Shown here piece by piece: positions 61,501-64,000 of a DNA stretch of 64,000 nucleotides. Every line of letters begins with the position of its first letter. The first letter of the stretch is position 1. Under the pieces are notes generated by a model, which searched no databases, was not told where the DNA came from, and worked only from the letters and a program-made list of their open reading frames with translations. A program made the position numbers and the translations under genes. Origin of the DNA: Leptasterias polaris (taxonomy: Eukaryota > Echinodermata > Asteroidea > Forcipulatida > Asteriidae); NCBI GenBank assembly GCA_037783415.1, contig JAZGTN010000213.1:806001-870000 (forward strand), written 5' to 3'.

Positions 61501-63672
61501 AAAGGAAGTTAAAAAAAATGAAACAGAGACCATACTTTGGTCCGTTGTAACTAGAGATGCAATAACCAGAGGTGGATTTCCAAGTATTGGGTGCCTGATT
61601 ACAAGATCATACAATAAGTACTTTTTTGAGCTTCCAAAGCATTTGTTATTTTTTAATATAGAACCTGTAGCGTCAAGATATATAATATCTCGTCTTGAAA
61701 TGTAATGGTAAATGTTAATGCTTGAGTGTGAATACAAAATTATGGCTGGTGGAATAAAGTTGACCTTTCTTAGAATACCAGGAAGTTTTCCACCTTCTAA
61801 GATCTGCCTACGATCGATTTCTTGTAGACCCTGTAACTCGTCATTCGGGAGATCTGACACTAATTTAGCCTCACTAGAAATTTTCTGTAAGACGGACTTG
61901 CTAGGTGCTTCACTTCTACAGCCTGAGAAGAAAACATCATCCCTCATTTTTTGGAGGTTATCTAAATACTCTCTACGCGGCTTTTTATATTTCAGGGTTC
62001 GTTTCAATTTTTCCCTTTTGTGTGAACGAACATATCTTCCTTTAATTTCTGATTTTTGGTGCGTAGGGTGACCTGTAAATTCAACTTTTAATTGTAATTT
62101 TTTTTCATCGTACATTTTCATTTTAAACGTAACATTACAAGCACTAAAGTTGCAGTATCCATTTGCCGAAAATGCGAAAGTAGACGCCCTTTTGGTTGTT
62201 TGCGCACTTACGTAATGGCGTTGGAATTGCAGAGAACAATACGGATGCATTTTTTTAAGAGGTTTGGAGAAAACATTAACCCAGTCTGCGGGCAATTTGT
62301 GTCCGTTTTGGTTTCTCCTGAGTTTATGCCATTTTCGGCTGTCAATGTAAATACAACAATCCTGAGATGGGGGCGACTGAACTGTCCTGTATCTATGTTT
62401 TCTGTATCTATGTTTTTCTCTTGAAGCGACCCCTCCCTTTTTTTTACTGCACATTTCTGAGACAACTTCATTCGGTATATCACCAAACATATTGTCTGAA
62501 CTGTCATTGTCACTGGCTCCATCCTGCGAAAAAATTGACTGTTCTTCGTCTTTTTGATATTGTTCATATTGAACAGGGTCGTCATTACTAAGGATGGAGT
62601 TCGATGAACGCAAAGAAGAGACATCATCAGTAGACTGATCATGACTTGTAAAGTTACTATCACAATCGCCTGAAAAAGAATCAGGCGATTCGAAGACTTT
62701 TTCTTTAGGTGCACAGGCATCCGCCTCAGCTGGACTATTGCTGTTGCTGTAGTTTTCGTTAATTTTTGAATTATCCGCGTGTTTTCGTGTTGTTACGTTA
62801 TCACAATCATCTGTCACACTACATGATTCATAATACGACTCAGCTGGACTATTGCTGTTGCTATAGTTTTCGTTAAATTTTGAATTATCCGCGTGTTTTC
62901 GTGTTGTTACGTTATCACAATCGTCTGGCACACTACATGATTCATAATACGACTCAGCTGGACTATTGCTGTTGCTATAGTTTTCGTTAAATTTTGAATT
63001 ATCCGCGTGTTTTCGTGTTGTTACGTTATCACAATCGTCTGGCACGTTACAAGATGATTCATTCAGGCCAACGTCTTCATTAAAACCAACGTCATCATTG
63101 TGATTATCGATGTCGTTATCAGAAGTATTCCTATCATGTGTTTGGCCAGCTAATGCTTCATCAACATCATCACACCTATGCTTAAACACTAATTCATTGG
63201 AGTTGCATCCATTTATACCACAATAAAAAGTTACAAGTTCCATAAAGGAATCTCCCTTTCTCTCAGGTTTTAAATGCAAACATGAATAATGGTACCATAA
63301 ACCACAGTTATCACAAGCAACCATGCTTTGATCTTTACTGTAAGGCCTCTGGCATATGCAATATAAATCTTTTGTCCTTCCCCTATTACTTCGTTTGGGT
63401 TTAATGTTTGTTCGCTGGCCTATTATCTGTCTAATAATTTCCTTGATGTTACCGGTGTTATTTGTCCACATTGTTCGGACTGCTTTTATACCATGTTTCC
63501 TGTCTCTCTTTACCCATCTTACATTCGATTTAATTGGTGCTATACATACTCTTGGTAGCGTTTTTTCCTGAAGATCTGCCTGGGTGATAGTAGTTCCAAT
63601 TATTTGTGCCAATTTCCGAACCCTGCTGTTTACATCATCTGTTCCGACTACACGACCTGTTCCACCTCCCAT
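58543..63672 (-). CDS. PHD - transposase - USP (C19) - Ulp1 (C48) fusion protein, large transposon ORF
   Basis: One intronless 1709-codon frame. Domains by residue: 104-152 PHD finger (CIC, CDNC, HYSC, YC...C); 208-316 three copies of a 38-residue repeat; about 505-545 a Cys/His finger (CNFSAC...HPTH) of the WRKY/FLYWCH type found before MULE transposases; 660-1010 an RNase-H-like transposase core with YLDATGS, MIDGSA, HQCASH and a late Glu in GVIEKSMGE; 1140-1405 a ubiquitin-specific protease with Cys box SYSCWWIASIQAL, QQDAAEFL, two CxxC zinc pairs and His box SGHYVTYV; 1490-1700 an Ulp1/SENP-type protease with SHFILL, SYNSL and QNNSDSCG. Start is the first ATG, but the frame is open 16 codons further up to a possible splice acceptor, so the N-terminus may be longer. 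The core resembles Mutator-like or KDZ transposases; the superfamily is not settled. Probably a transposon protein that could process ubiquitin and SUMO-like conjugates in the host nucleus; a domesticated gene is the alternative. Confidence 0.85.
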   Translation of the reverse strand: MGGGTGRVVGTDDVNSRVRKLAQIIGTTITQADLQEKTLPRVCIAPIKSNVRWVKRDRKHGIKAVRTMWTNNTGNIKEIIRQIIGQRTNIKPKRSNRGRTKDLYCICQRPYSKDQSMVACDNCGLWYHYSCLHLKPERKGDSFMELVTFYCGINGCNSNELVFKHRCDDVDEALAGQTHDRNTSDNDIDNHNDDVGFNEDVGLNESSCNVPDDCDNVTTRKHADNSKFNENYSNSNSPAESYYESCSVPDDCDNVTTRKHADNSKFNENYSNSNSPAESYYESCSVTDDCDNVTTRKHADNSKINENYSNSNSPAEADACAPKEKVFESPDSFSGDCDSNFTSHDQSTDDVSSLRSSNSILSNDDPVQYEQYQKDEEQSIFSQDGASDNDSSDNMFGDIPNEVVSEMCSKKKGGVASREKHRYRKHRYRTVQSPPSQDCCIYIDSRKWHKLRRNQNGHKLPADWVNVFSKPLKKMHPYCSLQFQRHYVSAQTTKRASTFAFSANGYCNFSACNVTFKMKMYDEKKLQLKVEFTGHPTHQKSEIKGRYVRSHKREKLKRTLKYKKPRREYLDNLQKMRDDVFFSGCRSEAPSKSVLQKISSEAKLVSDLPNDELQGLQEIDRRQILEGGKLPGILRKVNFIPPAIILYSHSSINIYHYISRRDIIYLDATGSILKNNKCFGSSKKYLLYDLVIRHPILGNPPLVIASLVTTDQSMVSVSFFLTSFLHDEQRIYGHNGVKNPLLIMIDGSAMLFLAVLHSFTGESVEDYFIRCYRVITGGALRKDLNKVFIHQCASHFIKNASKRCRKLYRANFKEGMYWIGILLKSTSIEEIDNIIYLLAILLLSEKSNDEVFDSYQKLQEKVSAQETNLNLIFHDDQDPESNECNLNDTDMSQTNFIEKLANSPFKNRFQQIVNQATEHISISKVSEQDQNFLPNAYRSTAFMEYLLTYAFPSIANWSGLLLGDVGRHGNGEPYEQYTGMFRSLTKSKHQNISSNNRTQGVIEKSMGEVKRVKLQYERCSHVHVLVSIFQNDILPLHREFAESFCKKAHNKKQKSQKLASEKWLKRVRRPGKEGTYLTPPTKPMKFKDGYETKQKMPANRYPQTSTPILGQNKNKQRNKVLTTKSKSDYRPVFQLGRGISNNSYSCWWIASIQALLPLYTKIHRTASQIPNLNEFKRSLMSIFDQLKDDIGPPIAFNSVRKSIGVCASLLSVNVRQQQDAAEFLTCNEVCSFFHDAGVSPRFSLRKTSRCVLCNTASTVDTTNSTVLTVAATNPRLENNISNFFSCVRLFDELCTHCVNMGVKTITTQILDAPLVLVIQLMRFRWRNSRAEKITFPIQVPNILDLTKLCTSQNEKTKYRLLSVVVHVGISVSSGHYVTYVNNPSTKQKLLFDDHIVRQVTDAEFEEAVDLGAYVLVYEKYNHLSHPHNPPPTTSPGTDNADLRKDPNFFYNFDESHPTPNDDDIFYQSNTFTVNQNEKSFVENVWGYIDETILNKKAVKLKSSNENLTFSHIAMLNVNIPINVYQSFVKLSPNFNRGWISDFFVDFYMQQLVENTEVSQTCAALLCCETSVIIGGVVTAATYRSVQRKCITSGHWCNIILCPLLSNSHFILLVVDKIKRSLCSYNSLSPLSETYLRQIGYSFADFFNYGKKSKYWNVLPTFMRSDEHVINIKDRSLVSFVTQNNSDSCGLYCCAFAEEVALAKRKVRQK
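62726..63060 (-). repeat. Three 114-bp tandem repeats inside the transposase-protease ORF
   Basis: Three nearly identical in-frame units with starts 114 bp apart (62726, 62840, 62954 on the plus strand), each encoding 38 residues such as PDDCDNVTTRKHADNSKFNE. The unit is a multiple of three, so copy number can change without breaking the frame. The high identity suggests a recent duplication. Confidence 0.92.
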
Positions 63673-64000
63673 TTTTGGTGCAGCTAGAAGTAGAACCTCC
63701 TTTTTAACCTCCTTTTTCTGTTTAGAGAAATGAATTTTATGCAGTTAAGTCATCGAACAAACGCTGTGAATTGCAACCGTTTTAATGCAGAACTAATGGA
63801 CACAGAGGAATCAAAGCCCTTAGAAGAATGACTCATATTGAATTCACACTGATTTTTCCCCCATTTTTTTATAATATTATTTCCAATATAGAAGGAGCGT
63901 TAGGCCTACTCACTTCCCTTTTTAAATATGGATACAATTTGTTATCTGTGTTTTCACTTTTACATCAAAATAACAGATTAATTAGGGGATGGAAGAAGCT
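63673..64000. other. 5' flank of the transposase-protease ORF
   Basis: On the minus strand the reading frame stays open upstream of the ATG (KKEVKKEVLLLAAPK) as far as an acceptor-like CTCTAAACAG at about 63720. A spliced 5' exon outside the window is therefore possible. No terminal inverted repeat matching the left flank was found by eye. Confidence 0.5.

Overview
This window is animal nuclear DNA. It is intron-rich, AT-rich and packed with short interspersed repeats. The tRNA-derived SINEs, the many TTAA-flanked and palindromic MITE-like elements and the frequent GTACATG-type runs are what I would expect from a marine invertebrate deuterostome, most likely an echinoderm such as a sea star. 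That placement is an inference from repeat style and gene content; no taxonomic search was possible.

Two protein-coding units can be supported, both on the minus strand. The first fills 1-52768: a single gene of at least 18 exons that I reconstructed by matching splice sites and reading phase. Its 5685 coding bases in the window give 1895 codons with no internal stop, and the 3' end runs off the left edge. Exons 2-7 encode the DUF3715 pseudo-PARP region of TASOR/FAM208, and exons 8-12 look like the SPOC-like region that follows it. The rest is mostly low-complexity or charged sequence with a coiled coil, five HPMY motifs and two EMKxxLN helices. In vertebrates TASOR is the scaffold of the HUSH complex, which directs H3K9me3 silencing of transposons and long intronless transcripts. 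The introns are full of mobile-element debris; intron 4 alone is 23 kb.

The second unit, at 58543-63672, is one uninterrupted 1709-codon reading frame. It has a PHD finger, three copies of a 38-residue repeat, a C2H2/WRKY-like finger, an RNase-H-fold (Mutator/KDZ-like) transposase core, a complete ubiquitin-specific protease (USP, C19) domain, and a C-terminal Ulp1/SENP-like (C48) cysteine protease. I read it as the protein of a large DNA transposon (or a domesticated copy) carrying both a deubiquitinase and a SUMO/Ubl protease. It is the most unusual object in the window.

Layout: 1-52768 TASOR-like gene (exons at 1-228, 1607-1721, 2776-3247, 3613-4687, 7098-7609, 8710-9645, 10511-10661, 11371-11474, 12869-12978, 16242-16368, 17127-17278, 18823-18968, 20558-20701, 21437-21528, 44639-44711, 46614-46709, 47867-48015, 51766-52768). 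52769-55010 is upstream DNA with a SINE. 55011-56990 is a satellite array of alternating 211/201-bp units. 56991-58542 is repeat-rich flank. 58543-63672 is the transposase-protease ORF. 63673-64000 is its 5' side, with a possible splice acceptor.

Notable repeats in the TASOR introns are a 31-bp minisatellite of about 27 copies (30570-31410), a piggyBac-like element family carrying a 45-bp minisatellite of variable copy number (three loci), several TTAA-flanked MITEs, a 1.2-kb terminal-inverted-repeat element ending 39 bp from exon 4, and a tandemly duplicated Penelope-like reverse-transcriptase fragment.
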